DNA of 64,000 nt from Rugosimonospora acidiphila (GCF_039543385.1 NZ_BAABJQ010000021.1:62001-126000); one strand, 5' to 3'. Shown: positions 28,643 through 37,230, counted from the first letter of the stretch. A program made the numbers and translations. Notes: a model not told the origin generated them from the letters alone.

Positions 28643-29692
28643 ATGGTGGGTGAAAACAGCCTCTACGGCCCGCTCGACCCGGCGCTCGACGCCGGGTACG
28701 CGGACGCCCCCGCCCGGATGGGATTCTTCACCGACACGAGCATCTGCATCGGCTGCAAGGCGTGCGAGGTGGCGTGCAAGGAGTGGAACCTCGTCCCCGA
28801 CCACGGGCTGTCCCTGCTGGGCATGTCGTTCGACAACACCGGGGCGCTGACCGCGAACTCGTGGCGGCATGTGGCCTTCATTGAGCAGCCGATCCCGGCC
28901 GGGCAGCGGCAGTCGCCGCCCTTCCGCGACACGCCGACCGGCCCGTCGAGCGAACCGGCGACCGCGGCCCTCGCAGCGACCACCGCCATCGACACCGGCA
29001 CCATTCCCGGCGCGGATCCCGGCGGGGAACCCGAGTCCGCGGCGCGGATGGCCGCTGGACCCGCGATGCTGGGCATGCCCACGTCCGGGCTGCCCGGTAG
29101 GCAACAGGGGCGGGAGGACCGCAAGGACCTGCGCTGGCTGATGATGTCCGACGTCTGCAAGCACTGCACCCACGCCGCCTGCCTCGACGTCTGCCCGACC
29201 GGGGCGCTGTTCCGCACCGAGTTCGGCACCGTCGTGGTGCAGCAGGACATCTGCAACGGCTGCGGGTACTGCATCCCGGCGTGCCCGTACGGCGTGATCG
29301 ACCAGCGCAAGGGCGACGGCCGGGCGTGGAAGTGCACGCTGTGCTACGACCGGATCGGCGACGGCCTCACCCCGGCCTGTGCCCAGGCGTGCCCCACCCA
29401 GTCCATCCAGTACGGCCCGCTCGACGAACTGCGTGAGCGCGCCGAGGGCCGGGTGGCCGACCTGCGGGCGGCGGGCCAGACGACCGCGCGGCTGTACGGG
29501 CACGACCCGAACGACGGTGTCGGCGGTGACGGCGCCTTCTTCCTGCTCCTGGACGAGCCCGAGGTGTACGGCCTGCCGCCGGACCCGGTGGTGACCACGC
29601 GGGACCTGCCGGACATGTGGAAGCGGGCCGGGTTTGCCGCGCTCACCATGCTCGCCGCGGCCGCGGTGGCCTTCGTCGGGCGGTCGGCGTGA
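28643..29692 (+). CDS. fdhB: Formate dehydrogenase iron-sulfur subunit
   Basis: 349 residues from ATG 28643. The alternative GTG 28631 would overlap the fdhA stop as GTGA. Four ferredoxin-type clusters are coordinated by C35/38/41/45, C172/175/180/184, C204/207/210/214 and C231/234/246/250. It passes electrons from the catalytic subunit towards the membrane subunit. A Pro/Ala/Gly-rich insertion (about 86-160) separates the first cluster motif from the second. The C-terminal AGFAALTMLAAAAVAFVGRSA is a single membrane helix, as in FdnH/FdoH. The gene junction with fdhA carries a 15-bp duplication that includes the fdhA stop codon. Confidence 0.93.
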   Translation: MVGENSLYGPLDPALDAGYADAPARMGFFTDTSICIGCKACEVACKEWNLVPDHGLSLLGMSFDNTGALTANSWRHVAFIEQPIPAGQRQSPPFRDTPTGPSSEPATAALAATTAIDTGTIPGADPGGEPESAARMAAGPAMLGMPTSGLPGRQQGREDRKDLRWLMMSDVCKHCTHAACLDVCPTGALFRTEFGTVVVQQDICNGCGYCIPACPYGVIDQRKGDGRAWKCTLCYDRIGDGLTPACAQACPTQSIQYGPLDELRERAEGRVADLRAAGQTTARLYGHDPNDGVGGDGAFFLLLDEPEVYGLPPDPVVTTRDLPDMWKRAGFAALTMLAAAAVAFVGRSA

Positions 29693-30693
29693 CCGCCGAG
29701 GCAACCAACGCCGCAACCCCGGAAGCCGCCGGGGCGCGGCCCGACGTGGCGGACAGGGGACTGCGCTCCTACTACGGCCGGCCGATCCTCAAGGCGCCGG
29801 TGTGGCGGCACGACATCCCGGCCTACCTCTTCACCGGCGGCCTCGCGGCCGGCTCGTCGATCCTCGCCGCCGGCGCCGACCTGACCGGACGGCCGGCCAT
29901 GCGCCGCGCGACCCGGTTGGCCTCCCTGGCCGCCGTCGGCGCCAGCACGTACTTCCTGATTCACGACCTCGGGCGCCCGAAGCGCTTCCACCACATGCTG
30001 CGGGTGGCCAAGCCGACCTCGCCGATGTCGGTGGGCACCTGGATCCTGGCTGTGTTCGGCCCGGCCGCGGGGCTGGCCGCGGTGGCCGAGGCGGCGCCGT
30101 TGCTGCCCCGGCACGGCGTGCTCGGGCTGGCCGGTCGCGCGCTGCCGGTCGCCGGTACGGCCTCGGGCTACCTGGCCGCCGGGGTGGCGCCGGCGCTCGC
30201 CACCTACACGGCCGTACTGCTCGCCGACACCGCCGTGCCGTCCTGGCACGAGGCGTACCCGCAACTGCCGTTCGTGTTCGCGGGCAGCGCACTGGCCAGC
30301 GCCTCCGGGGTGGGCCTGCTCGCGGCGCCGCTGTCACAGAGCGGTCCCGCCCGCCGGCTCGCCGTGATCGGCGCCGCGATGGAGGTGGCCGCGTCGCACC
30401 GAATCGAGACCGGGATGGGTCTGGTCAGCGAGCCCTACACGCAGGGGCGTGCCGGGCGCCGGCTGCGGGCCGCGCGCGCCCTCAGCGTGGCCGGTGCGGC
30501 GGGAGCCGTGCTCGGCCGGCGCAACCGGCTCGTCTCCGCGCTGTCCGGTGCCGCGCTGATCGCCGCGGCGGCGCTGACCCGCTTCGGCATCTTCGACGGC
30601 GGAGTGGCCTCGGCGAAGGATCCTAAATACACGGTGACGCCGCAGCGTCAACGCCTGGAGCAAGCGGCAGCCGGTGACCATTCGCCGACCTAG
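29689..30693 (+). CDS. NrfD/PsrC-like membrane subunit of formate dehydrogenase
   Basis: 334 residues from GTG 29689, overlapping the fdhB stop as GTGA. Eight or so hydrophobic helices are visible, starting IPAYLFTGGLAAGSSILAAGADL, then ASLAAVGASTYFLIHDLGRPKRFHHMLRVAKPTSPMSVGTWIL, the conserved NrfD block. It has no haem-binding His pairs of the FdnI type, so it probably passes electrons directly to menaquinone or anchors the complex. It ends the operon, convergent with selB 53 bp away. Confidence 0.88.
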   Translation: MTAEATNAATPEAAGARPDVADRGLRSYYGRPILKAPVWRHDIPAYLFTGGLAAGSSILAAGADLTGRPAMRRATRLASLAAVGASTYFLIHDLGRPKRFHHMLRVAKPTSPMSVGTWILAVFGPAAGLAAVAEAAPLLPRHGVLGLAGRALPVAGTASGYLAAGVAPALATYTAVLLADTAVPSWHEAYPQLPFVFAGSALASASGVGLLAAPLSQSGPARRLAVIGAAMEVAASHRIETGMGLVSEPYTQGRAGRRLRAARALSVAGAAGAVLGRRNRLVSALSGAALIAAAALTRFGIFDGGVASAKDPKYTVTPQRQRLEQAAAGDHSPT

Positions 30694-30746
30694 CGCTGGC
30701 ATAGAGGCGCCCTGACACGGCCGGGACGACAGCGGGAACCCGGGAC

Positions 30747-32564
30747 TCACCCGGCGACGCGGCGTGCGGCGGCCCCCTGAGGCGGGCCGCCGCGCGCCGC
30801 GTCGGGACCGAGCCCGATGCTCCGGCGGCCGTCGGGCAGGCGCTGCGTGCAGCCGCGGCGGTCCAGCAGTTCCAGCAGCGGCACGGCGACCCGTCGGGTG
30901 GTGCCCAGCGCCTGCCGGGCGTCGCTGAGCGTGAACGGTTGCGGCAGGCGAGCAAGTACCGTCATCGCCTCCCGCGGCGCGTTCGGCAGCAGCACGATGC
31001 CCTCCGCGATGGGCAGCAGGGCATCGGCGCGCACCGCTGCGGCCAACTCGCGCGGCCCCAGGCCGAGCGCGGCGAGCCGACTCGCGTCCGGGGCGCGGAA
31101 GGGCTCCTTGGCGAGATCCGCACGGACCCGCTCCACCGCCTGAGCCACCGGCAACGGCAGCGCGCCGTCCCGGTCGGCGGCCTCGACCCGGCCGTCGCGG
31201 GCGGCCAGCGGCGGCGAGACGAGCGCGTCGATCAGCACGCGGTCGGGCAGCCCCAGCGCGTGCCGCAGCGCCTCGACCGGCGCGCCGGCCTCGAGCGGAT
31301 GTGCCCGGGCGTGGCGGGCGACCTCCTCGGCGAGGCGCTCGCGCAGCGCGGCCCAGTGCTCCGGATCGGCCAGCCAGTCCGCGACCACCGGAGCGGCGGA
31401 CACGGCGATCCCCATCCGCTCGAGGTCTCCCCGGCGGGCCAGCCCCCGCCGGCGTAGCTCGTCGCGCTCGGACGGCATCCCGTCCATAGTGGACAGTACG
31501 GCGGCGCGGGCGGAGGCCGAACCCCGCCGGCGCAGCGGGGGCGGGGCCACGTCGAGGACCGCCGCCGCGGCGGCCACGTGACGGCGGCCCGGATCGCGCA
31601 GCAGCGCGCGGTCGCCGACCCGCAGGGGCAGAGCCGCCACCAACCGGAGCCGGGCGGTGTCCGCGCCCAGGGGCCGTACCCGCGCGGTGACCGCGGCCGA
31701 GCCGAGGTGGAGAGTGACCTCGGGCGGCAGCGCGGACACCGGATCGCCGGACACCCGCACGTCCACGAGGTCGGTCAGGTGGAACCGGCCCGGCGTGACC
31801 AGCGCGTCCCCCCGGCGTACGTCGGCCCGGTCGACGCCGCGCAGGTTGACCGCGACCCGGGCGACGGCGGCCACCTCCGTCGCCGGTGCGCCGAGCGCCT
31901 GCAGGCCCCGTACCCGCACCGGCCGGCCGGTGCCGGCGAGTTCCAGCGCGTCTCCGGGGCGCAACCGGCCGGCGCCGAGCGTACCGGTGACCACCGTTCC
32001 GCTGCCCCGGATGGTGAACGATCGGTCGACCCACAGCCGTACCGGCGCCGACAGGTCGGGCGTCGGCAGCCGCGCGACCAGCCGGCGCAGGGCCGCCCGC
32101 AGGTCGTCCAGGCCGGTGCCGGTGGCCGCGCTGACCGCGACGGTCTCCACCGCCCGCAGGGAGGTCGCGGCGAGCCGGTCCCGCGCCTGCGCCGCCGCCA
32201 TCGCCGGGTCGAGCAGGTCGCAGCGCGTGACCACCAGCAGCCCGTGCCCCACCCCGAGGGCGTCGAGCGCGGCGAGGTGCTCGGCCGACTGCGGCATCCA
32301 GCCCTCGTCGGCCGCCACCACGAACAGCGCCGCCGGCACCGGCCCGACGCCGGCCAGCATGTTGGGTACGAACCGCTCGTGGCCCGGCACGTCCACGAAG
32401 GCGACCTCCTCGCCCGAGGCGAGGGTGGTCCAGGCGAAGCCGAGGTCGATGGTCATGCCGCGCCGCCGCTCCTCGGCCCACCGGTCGGGCTCCATCCCGG
32501 TCAGCGCCCGGATCAGCGTGGACTTGCCATGATCGACGTGACCGGCGGTCGCGATCACGTGCAC
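30747..32564 (-). CDS. selB: Selenocysteine-specific elongation factor SelB
   Basis: 605 residues from GTG 32564, giving VHVIATAGHVDHGKSTLIRALTG (P-loop GHVDHGKS). The frame stays open upstream but the family start is here, and it overlaps the selA stop by 10 bp. G-domain motifs: DLGFAWT, FVDVPGHERFVPNM and VTRCDLLD. Beta-barrel domains II-III follow (FTIRGSGTVVTGTLGAGRLRPGD). The C-terminal third contains winged-helix domains for the SECIS hairpin. It delivers Sec-tRNA-Sec to the ribosome at the fdhA TGA. Confidence 0.96.
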   Translation of the reverse strand: MHVIATAGHVDHGKSTLIRALTGMEPDRWAEERRRGMTIDLGFAWTTLASGEEVAFVDVPGHERFVPNMLAGVGPVPAALFVVAADEGWMPQSAEHLAALDALGVGHGLLVVTRCDLLDPAMAAAQARDRLAATSLRAVETVAVSAATGTGLDDLRAALRRLVARLPTPDLSAPVRLWVDRSFTIRGSGTVVTGTLGAGRLRPGDALELAGTGRPVRVRGLQALGAPATEVAAVARVAVNLRGVDRADVRRGDALVTPGRFHLTDLVDVRVSGDPVSALPPEVTLHLGSAAVTARVRPLGADTARLRLVAALPLRVGDRALLRDPGRRHVAAAAAVLDVAPPPLRRRGSASARAAVLSTMDGMPSERDELRRRGLARRGDLERMGIAVSAAPVVADWLADPEHWAALRERLAEEVARHARAHPLEAGAPVEALRHALGLPDRVLIDALVSPPLAARDGRVEAADRDGALPLPVAQAVERVRADLAKEPFRAPDASRLAALGLGPRELAAAVRADALLPIAEGIVLLPNAPREAMTVLARLPQPFTLSDARQALGTTRRVAVPLLELLDRRGCTQRLPDGRRSIGLGPDAARGGPPQGAAARRVAG

Positions 32565-33862
32565 GTGGCCGCCCGCCTCACCGCGCAAGCCAGCGCGGTG
32601 TCCAGCTCGGGCGGTACGCATCGCAGGTCGAGCAGTAACCGGCCACGCTCGACGCGGCCCACCACCGGAGGATCTCCGGCGCGCAGCGGGGCGCTCAGGC
32701 GCTCGGGCAGCGACAGCGCCCAGGATTCGAGTTCGAGCCCCGGCGCACCGCCGCCGCCCACCACGGCCACCGAGGGGACGACCCGCGCGTCGGAGTCACC
32801 CAGTACGTGGGTGCCGCCCAGTACCCGGCACAACTCCTTCACCCGCACCCGCAGGTCGGCCGGGTCGGCGCGCAGGGCGGCCCAGGTGGGGGAGTGTGGT
32901 CCCCGCAGCGTGGCCTCGAGAGCGGCGAGGGTGAGCTTGTCGACCCGCAGCGCGCGGGCCAGGGGGTGCCGGCGCAGCCGCTCCACCAGCTCGGCGTCGC
33001 CGAGCAGGAGACCGGCCTGCGGGCCGCCGAGCAGCTTGTCGCCGCTGGCTGTGACCAGCGCCGCCCCGGCCCGCAGCGCCGAGGTGGCGTCCGGCTCGTC
33101 GGGCAGCAGTGGGTCGGCGGCCAGCAGGCCGGAGCCGATGTCCACGATCACCGGCGCGCCCAGCGTGGCCAGCTCGGCGACCTCGACGGCCGCGGTGAAG
33201 CCGCGGATGACGAAGTTGGACGGATGAACCTTGAGCACGAAGCCGGTACCGGGGCCGACTGCCGCCGCGTAGTCGGCCAGCGAGGTCCGGTTGGTCGTGC
33301 CGACCTCGCGTAGCCGGGCGCCGGTCGAGGACAGCAGGTCCGGCAGCCGGAACCCGTCTCCGATCTCCACCAGCTCGCCCCGGCTGACGACGATCTCGCG
33401 GCCGGCGGCCAGCGCCGTGGCGGCGAGGACGAGCGCCGCCGCGCCGTTGTTGACGACCTGCACGGCCGCCGCCCCGGGTACGGCAGCGGCCAGCGCCTCC
33501 AGCGTGCCGCGCCCGCGGCGGGCCCGCCGGCCGGTGGCGAGGTCCAGCTCGACGTCGGTGTGCCCGGCGGCCGAGACCAGCGCGTCCACCGCGGCCGGGG
33601 ACAGCGCCGCGCGGCCGAGGTTGGTGTGCAGCACGACGCCGGTAGCGTTGATCACGCTACGTAGGCTCGTGGGCCCCTTCGACAGGGCGGCCAGCGCGGC
33701 GTCCGTGACGTCCTCCGGCCTGATCTCGCCCTGGCGGGCCCGCTCCTGGGCGGCGTTGATCACCGCCTTCACCCGCGTCCGGCCCAGCGTCTCGGCGGCC
33801 GTGGCCAGCCGCGCGTCGGCGAGGACGGTATCGGTGCGCGGTACGCGCCGGCGCGAGTCCAC
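32555..33862 (-). CDS. selA: L-seryl-tRNA(Sec) selenium transferase SelA
   Basis: 435 residues from GTG 33862. It has a PLP-dependent fold-type I arrangement: INATGVVLHTNLGRAALSP, VVNNGAAALVLAATALAAGREIVVSRGELVEIGDGFRLPD, KVHPSNFVIRGFT and VIVDIGSGLL. TASGDKLLGGPQAGLLLG carries the PLP-binding Lys. It converts Ser-tRNA-Sec to Sec-tRNA-Sec using selenophosphate from SelD. It lies directly downstream of tRNA-Sec on the same strand and overlaps selB, so tRNA-selA-selB is probably one transcript. Confidence 0.96.
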   Translation of the reverse strand: MDSRRRVPRTDTVLADARLATAAETLGRTRVKAVINAAQERARQGEIRPEDVTDAALAALSKGPTSLRSVINATGVVLHTNLGRAALSPAAVDALVSAAGHTDVELDLATGRRARRGRGTLEALAAAVPGAAAVQVVNNGAAALVLAATALAAGREIVVSRGELVEIGDGFRLPDLLSSTGARLREVGTTNRTSLADYAAAVGPGTGFVLKVHPSNFVIRGFTAAVEVAELATLGAPVIVDIGSGLLAADPLLPDEPDATSALRAGAALVTASGDKLLGGPQAGLLLGDAELVERLRRHPLARALRVDKLTLAALEATLRGPHSPTWAALRADPADLRVRVKELCRVLGGTHVLGDSDARVVPSVAVVGGGGAPGLELESWALSLPERLSAPLRAGDPPVVGRVERGRLLLDLRCVPPELDTALACAVRRAATCT

Positions 33863-33894
33863 CCTGACCTCCCCGGGTGCTGCTATGCCGTTTG

Positions 33895-33987
33895 CGGAGG
33901 CGGACGGGAATCGAACCCGCCTGACCCGGATGCCGGGTCACATCGGTTTTGAAGACCGTGGAGGGCACCAGCCACCCGAACGCCTCC
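33895..33987 (-). tRNA. selC: tRNA-Sec (anticodon TCA)
   Basis: The minus strand reads GGAGGCGTTCGGGTGG at the 5' end and GTTCGATTCCCGTCCGCCTCC at the 3' end, giving a matching acceptor stem with discriminator G. The anticodon arm is ACGGTCTTCAAAACCG with TCA in the loop. The long variable arm contains GACCCGGCATCCGGGTC. The length of 93 nt, the extended acceptor and long variable arm fit bacterial tRNA-Sec. CCA is not encoded. A -10-like TAGGGT (33994-33999, minus strand) lies 6 nt before the 5' end. Confidence 0.96.
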
Positions 33988-34020
33988 GCAAGCACCCTAC
34001 CCTCACGGACCGTCCGATTA

Positions 34021-34050
34021 GGTAACATCTGGTGCGTGGGGGATGTTACC
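34021..34050 (+). promoter_or_regulatory. selD promoter and 9-bp inverted repeat over the start codon
   Basis: GGTAACATC (34021-34029) and GATGTTACC (34042-34050) are perfect inverted copies, 12 nt apart, flanking the GTG start at 34036. TAACAT (34023-34028) fits a -10 box 7 nt before that GTG, suggesting a leaderless mRNA. The dyad could be an operator across the promoter or a hairpin at the very 5' end of the message. Confidence 0.6.
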
Positions 34051-35055
34051 GACATTATGACCCGGCCTCGGCTGACCCAGTACGCGCACGGCGGCGGCTG
34101 CGCCTGCAAGATCCCGCCCGGCGAACTGGAGGCGATGGTCGCCGGCCTCGTCGGTGATCGACCGCCGGACGGCCTCGGCGAACTGCTCGTCGGGCTGGAC
34201 GGCGGGGACGACGCCGCCGCCGTGCGCATCGCGGACGGCACCGCGATCCTGACCACCGCCGACTTCTTCACGCCCGTGGTCGACGACGCCTACGACTGGG
34301 GACGCATCGCCGCCGCCAACGCGCTCTCCGACGTGTACGCCATGGGCGGCACGCCGCTGGTGGCGGTCAACCTCCTCGCGTGGCCCCGGGAGGTGTTGCC
34401 GCTCGACCTCGCGGCCCAGGTACTGCGCGGTGGCCTCGACGTGGCGCGGGAGGCGGGCTGCCACCTCGGCGGCGGGCACAGCGTCGACGACCCGGAGCCC
34501 AAGTACGGCATGGCGGTGACCGGCCTCGCCGATCCGCGACGGCTGCTGCGCAACGACGCCGGCCGTCCGGGCCTGCCGCTGACCCTCACCAAGCCGCTCG
34601 GCATCGGCGTACTGAACAGCCGGCACAAGGCGACCGGCGAGCAGTTCCCGCAGGCGGTCGATGCGATGACCACGCTCAACCGGGACGCGGGCGCCGCCGC
34701 GCTGCTGGCCGGAGCCACCTGTGCCACCGACGTGACCGGCTTCGGGCTGCTCGGCCACCTGCACAAGCTGGCGCGCGCCAGCGGCGTGACGGCCGTCCTC
34801 GACGCGGCCGCCGTGCCGTACCTCGACGCGGCCCGTGACGCCCTGGCCGCCGGGTACGTCAGCGGCGGCACCCGGCGCAACCTGGACTGGGTACGGCCCT
34901 GGCTGGACGCAGGCCCGGCCGGCGAGGGTGAGCTGTTACTGCTGGCCGACGCGCAGACCTCCGGCGGGCTCCTGGTCGCCGGTGAGGTCCCCGGGTACCC
35001 GGTCGTCGGCGAGCTGATCCCGCCGAGGGACGGCCTCACCCTCCTCGTGCGCTGA
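34036..35055 (+). CDS. selD: Selenide, water dikinase SelD
   Basis: 339 residues from GTG 34036; ATG 34057 is an alternative. The frame runs further upstream into tRNA-Sec, which cannot be coding. YAHGGGCACKIPPGELEAMV holds the active Cys and Lys of the selenide-binding loop; the residue is Cys, not Sec. GGDDAAAVRIADGTAILTTADFFTPVVDD and DVYAMGG are the AIR-synthase-like ATP-binding segments, and CATDVTGFGLLGHL is conserved. It makes selenophosphate from selenide and ATP for SelA. It diverges from tRNA-Sec across 48 bp. Confidence 0.96.
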   Translation: MGDVTDIMTRPRLTQYAHGGGCACKIPPGELEAMVAGLVGDRPPDGLGELLVGLDGGDDAAAVRIADGTAILTTADFFTPVVDDAYDWGRIAAANALSDVYAMGGTPLVAVNLLAWPREVLPLDLAAQVLRGGLDVAREAGCHLGGGHSVDDPEPKYGMAVTGLADPRRLLRNDAGRPGLPLTLTKPLGIGVLNSRHKATGEQFPQAVDAMTTLNRDAGAAALLAGATCATDVTGFGLLGHLHKLARASGVTAVLDAAAVPYLDAARDALAAGYVSGGTRRNLDWVRPWLDAGPAGEGELLLLADAQTSGGLLVAGEVPGYPVVGELIPPRDGLTLLVR

Positions 35056-35112
35056 CCCGCGAAGTGCGCTGACCCGCGAAGTGGGCTGACCCGCGAAGTG
35101 CGCTGACCCCGT
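35047..35112. repeat. 17-bp tandem repeats starting at the selD stop
   Basis: GTGCGCTGACCCGCGAA repeats at 35047, 35064 and 35081 (one change), with a partial fourth at 35098. The first copy contains the last codons and the TGA of selD, so each copy carries a TGA in the same context. Confidence 0.9.
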
Positions 35113-35207
35113 CGTGCGCTGACCCCGGCCGGGGCCATCGAATGTCCTTTGTGGAGTCCTCCTCGGTCATCACCTACGATGGCGGCATCCGAGCGGAGGA
35201 GATGGCG

Positions 35208-36008
35208 ATGAGTGACGGTCTGGACACCGAGGTCGCGCATCCGGCCAGGCGGTACAACTACTGGCTCGGCGGCAAGGACAACTTCGCCGCGGACCGGGAG
35301 TCCGGGGACCTGCTGGCGAAGTCCTACCCCGCGGCCCGGACCGCGGCCCGCGCCAACCGCGCCTTCCTCCAGCGCGCCGTGCGCTACCTCGCCGCCGAGG
35401 TGGGCATCCGCCAGTTCCTGGACATCGGCACCGGGCTGCCGACCGCCGACAACACCCACGAGGTCGCGCAGCGCATCCTCCCGGACAGCCGGGTGGTGTA
35501 TGTGGACAACGACCCGATGGTGATGACGCACGCCCGAGCCCTGCTGCACAGCACGCCGCAGGGGCGCACCCGGTACCTTGAGCAGGACCTGCGCAACCCG
35601 GAACGGATTCTGTCCCATCCGGATCTGGTGGACACCGTCGACCTCGACCAGCCGGTCGCCCTCATGCTGGTAGCGATCGTGCACTTCCTGCCCGACCAGG
35701 CGACCGCGCGTGACATCGTGGCGACCCTACTGGGGGCACTGCCGTCCGGCAGCTACCTGACCATGTCCTGCGCCACCAAGGACTTCCTCACCCCGGAACT
35801 GGCGGCCAACTGGGATGCCACGCTGCGCAACGGCCAGTCCGACGTGTACCCGCGGGAGCGGGCCGAGTTCGCCGAGTTCTTCTCCGGGCTCGATCTGCTC
35901 GAACCCGGCATCGTCCCGGTCAGCGAGTGGCGGCCCGACCCGGACGCCACCGAGCGCCCCGCGCCGCTGGAGGCGTCGATCTTCGGCGCGGTCGGCAGGA
36001 AGCCCTGA
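35208..36008 (+). CDS. SAM-dependent methyltransferase, DUF574 family
   Basis: 266 residues from ATG 35208 (GGAGG 7 nt upstream; ATG 35202 is too close). HPARRYNYWLGGKDNFAADRESGD is the family start. Then ANRAFLQRAVRYLAAEVGIRQFLDIGTGLPTADNTHEVAQ carries the glycine-rich SAM loop (DIGTGLPT), and VVYVDNDPMVM the acidic residue for the SAM ribose. The final EWRPD is typical. These proteins are abundant in actinomycetes with few known substrates. A second member lies at 50864-51703. Confidence 0.88.
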   Translation: MSDGLDTEVAHPARRYNYWLGGKDNFAADRESGDLLAKSYPAARTAARANRAFLQRAVRYLAAEVGIRQFLDIGTGLPTADNTHEVAQRILPDSRVVYVDNDPMVMTHARALLHSTPQGRTRYLEQDLRNPERILSHPDLVDTVDLDQPVALMLVAIVHFLPDQATARDIVATLLGALPSGSYLTMSCATKDFLTPELAANWDATLRNGQSDVYPRERAEFAEFFSGLDLLEPGIVPVSEWRPDPDATERPAPLEASIFGAVGRKP

Positions 36009-36096
36009 CCGGGACGCGAGGCTCTGACCGGGACGCGAGGCTCTGACCGGGACGCGAGCCCGGATCGAGACGTGAGCCCGGATCGAGACGCGCGGC
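36005..36096. repeat. 19-bp tandem repeats starting at the methyltransferase stop
   Basis: CTGACCGGGACGCGAGGCT at 36005 and 36024, a variant at 36043, then two further degenerate units (GGATCGAGACGTGAGCCC type) from 36062. The first unit contains the TGA of the upstream gene (36006-36008). Confidence 0.9.
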
Positions 36097-36140
36097 GGCC
36101 GGTCGCCGCCGAAGTCACCGGCTCGGGCCGGCACCGGGCG

Positions 36141-36153
36141 TACGCTGTCGTGC
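36141..36153 (+). promoter_or_regulatory. Predicted leaderless promoter (-10 TACGCT) of the NYN gene
   Basis: TACGCT (36141-36146) lies 7 nt before the GTG at 36154. No ribosome-binding site is seen. Confidence 0.55.
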
Positions 36154-37230
36154 GTGGATCAAGAAGATCGGATCGCCCTGTTCCTCGACTACGAGAACCT
36201 CGCGCTCGGTGCGCGCGAGCACCTGGGCGGGATGGCGTTCGATCTCCGGCCGATCGCCGACGCGCTGGCCGAGCGCGGGCGGGTGGTGGTGCGCCGGGCA
36301 TACGCCGACTGGTCCTACTTTGACGAGGACCGTCGCATGCTCACCCGCTCGCACGTGGAGCTCATCGAGATGCCCCAGCGCATGGGGGCCTCGCGCAAGA
36401 ACGCAGCCGACATCAAGATGGCCGTCGACGCCGTGGAGTTGGCCTTCGAACGCGGGTACATCTCCACGTTCGTGATCTGCACCGGCGACAGCGACTTCAC
36501 TCCGCTGGTGCAGAAGCTCCGCGAGCTCAACAAGCGCGTCATCGGCGTGGGGGTCGAAAAGTCCACCTCGGCCCTGCTTCCGCCCGCGTGCGACGAGTTT
36601 CTCTACTACGACCGGCTGGAGGGGGTCGACACCCCGCCGGCGCGTGGCCGGCGCGGACGCCCGGCACGGGTGCCCGGCCCCGAGTCGCCGCAGCCGGAGC
36701 TGGAACCGGAGGTACAACCGGCGGGCGAGGAGCCGGTACACGACGTGGACGCGCTCGTCGGACTCGTGGCGCAGACCGTGGCCGGTCTGCAGGGCAGTTC
36801 CAGCGGTGCGGTGACCGCCTCGACGTTGAAGCGCACCCTGCTGCGCAAGGACGCGACCTTCAGCGAGTCCGACTACGGCTTCCGCACCTTCGGAGAGCTC
36901 CTGCGACACCTCGCCGAACGCAACGTGGTCGAGCTGGCCGAGGGCCCCGCCAAGGGCGACCCGGAGGTGTCGCTGCCCGAGCACGGCGACCGGGAGGTGG
37001 CGTTCGGACTCCTGCGCGCCGTGGTCGGGGACCTGACCGGCAGCGAGGGCACGGTGGCGCTGTCCGGCCTGAAGAACCAGCTCCGGCGGGTACGGCCCGA
37101 CTTCAGCGAGAAGAAACTCGGCTACCGCAGTTTCCTGCAGTTCTGCAAGGCGGCCGCCACCAGCGGCGCGGTCGAACTCCGGTGGAGCCCCGAGGCCGAC
37201 GACTATCTGCTCACCACCCAGGCGTCGTAA
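36154..37230 (+). CDS. NYN-domain RNase-like protein with two OST-HTH/LOTUS domains
   Basis: 358 residues from GTG 36154. Residues 5-150 form a NYN (PIN-like) nuclease domain: IALFLDYENLALGA, KNAADIKMAVDAVELAF and TFVICTGDSDFTPLVQKLRELNKRVIGVG, with the conserved Asp residues (LDYEN, DIKMAVDA, TGDSDF) that would bind metal. A Pro/Glu-rich linker leads to two OST-HTH modules (about 195-270 and 280-355), each with the VTASTLKRTLLRKD.. / VALSGLKNQLRRVRPDFSEKKLGYRSFLQF pattern. Such domains bind RNA, so it is probably a ribonuclease acting on structured RNA. It is followed 150 bp later by an unknown gene. Confidence 0.85.
   Translation: MDQEDRIALFLDYENLALGAREHLGGMAFDLRPIADALAERGRVVVRRAYADWSYFDEDRRMLTRSHVELIEMPQRMGASRKNAADIKMAVDAVELAFERGYISTFVICTGDSDFTPLVQKLRELNKRVIGVGVEKSTSALLPPACDEFLYYDRLEGVDTPPARGRRGRPARVPGPESPQPELEPEVQPAGEEPVHDVDALVGLVAQTVAGLQGSSSGAVTASTLKRTLLRKDATFSESDYGFRTFGELLRHLAERNVVELAEGPAKGDPEVSLPEHGDREVAFGLLRAVVGDLTGSEGTVALSGLKNQLRRVRPDFSEKKLGYRSFLQFCKAAATSGAVELRWSPEADDYLLTTQAS

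Noticed and set aside
30760..30830. Terminator hairpin between the membrane subunit gene and selB
   Set aside because: The GC-rich dyad lies within the selB coding end and has mismatches, so I could not separate it from coding constraint.
33949..34035. Upstream extension of selD
   Set aside because: This part lies within the tRNA-Sec gene; the conserved SelD start and a -10 box place the start at 34036.
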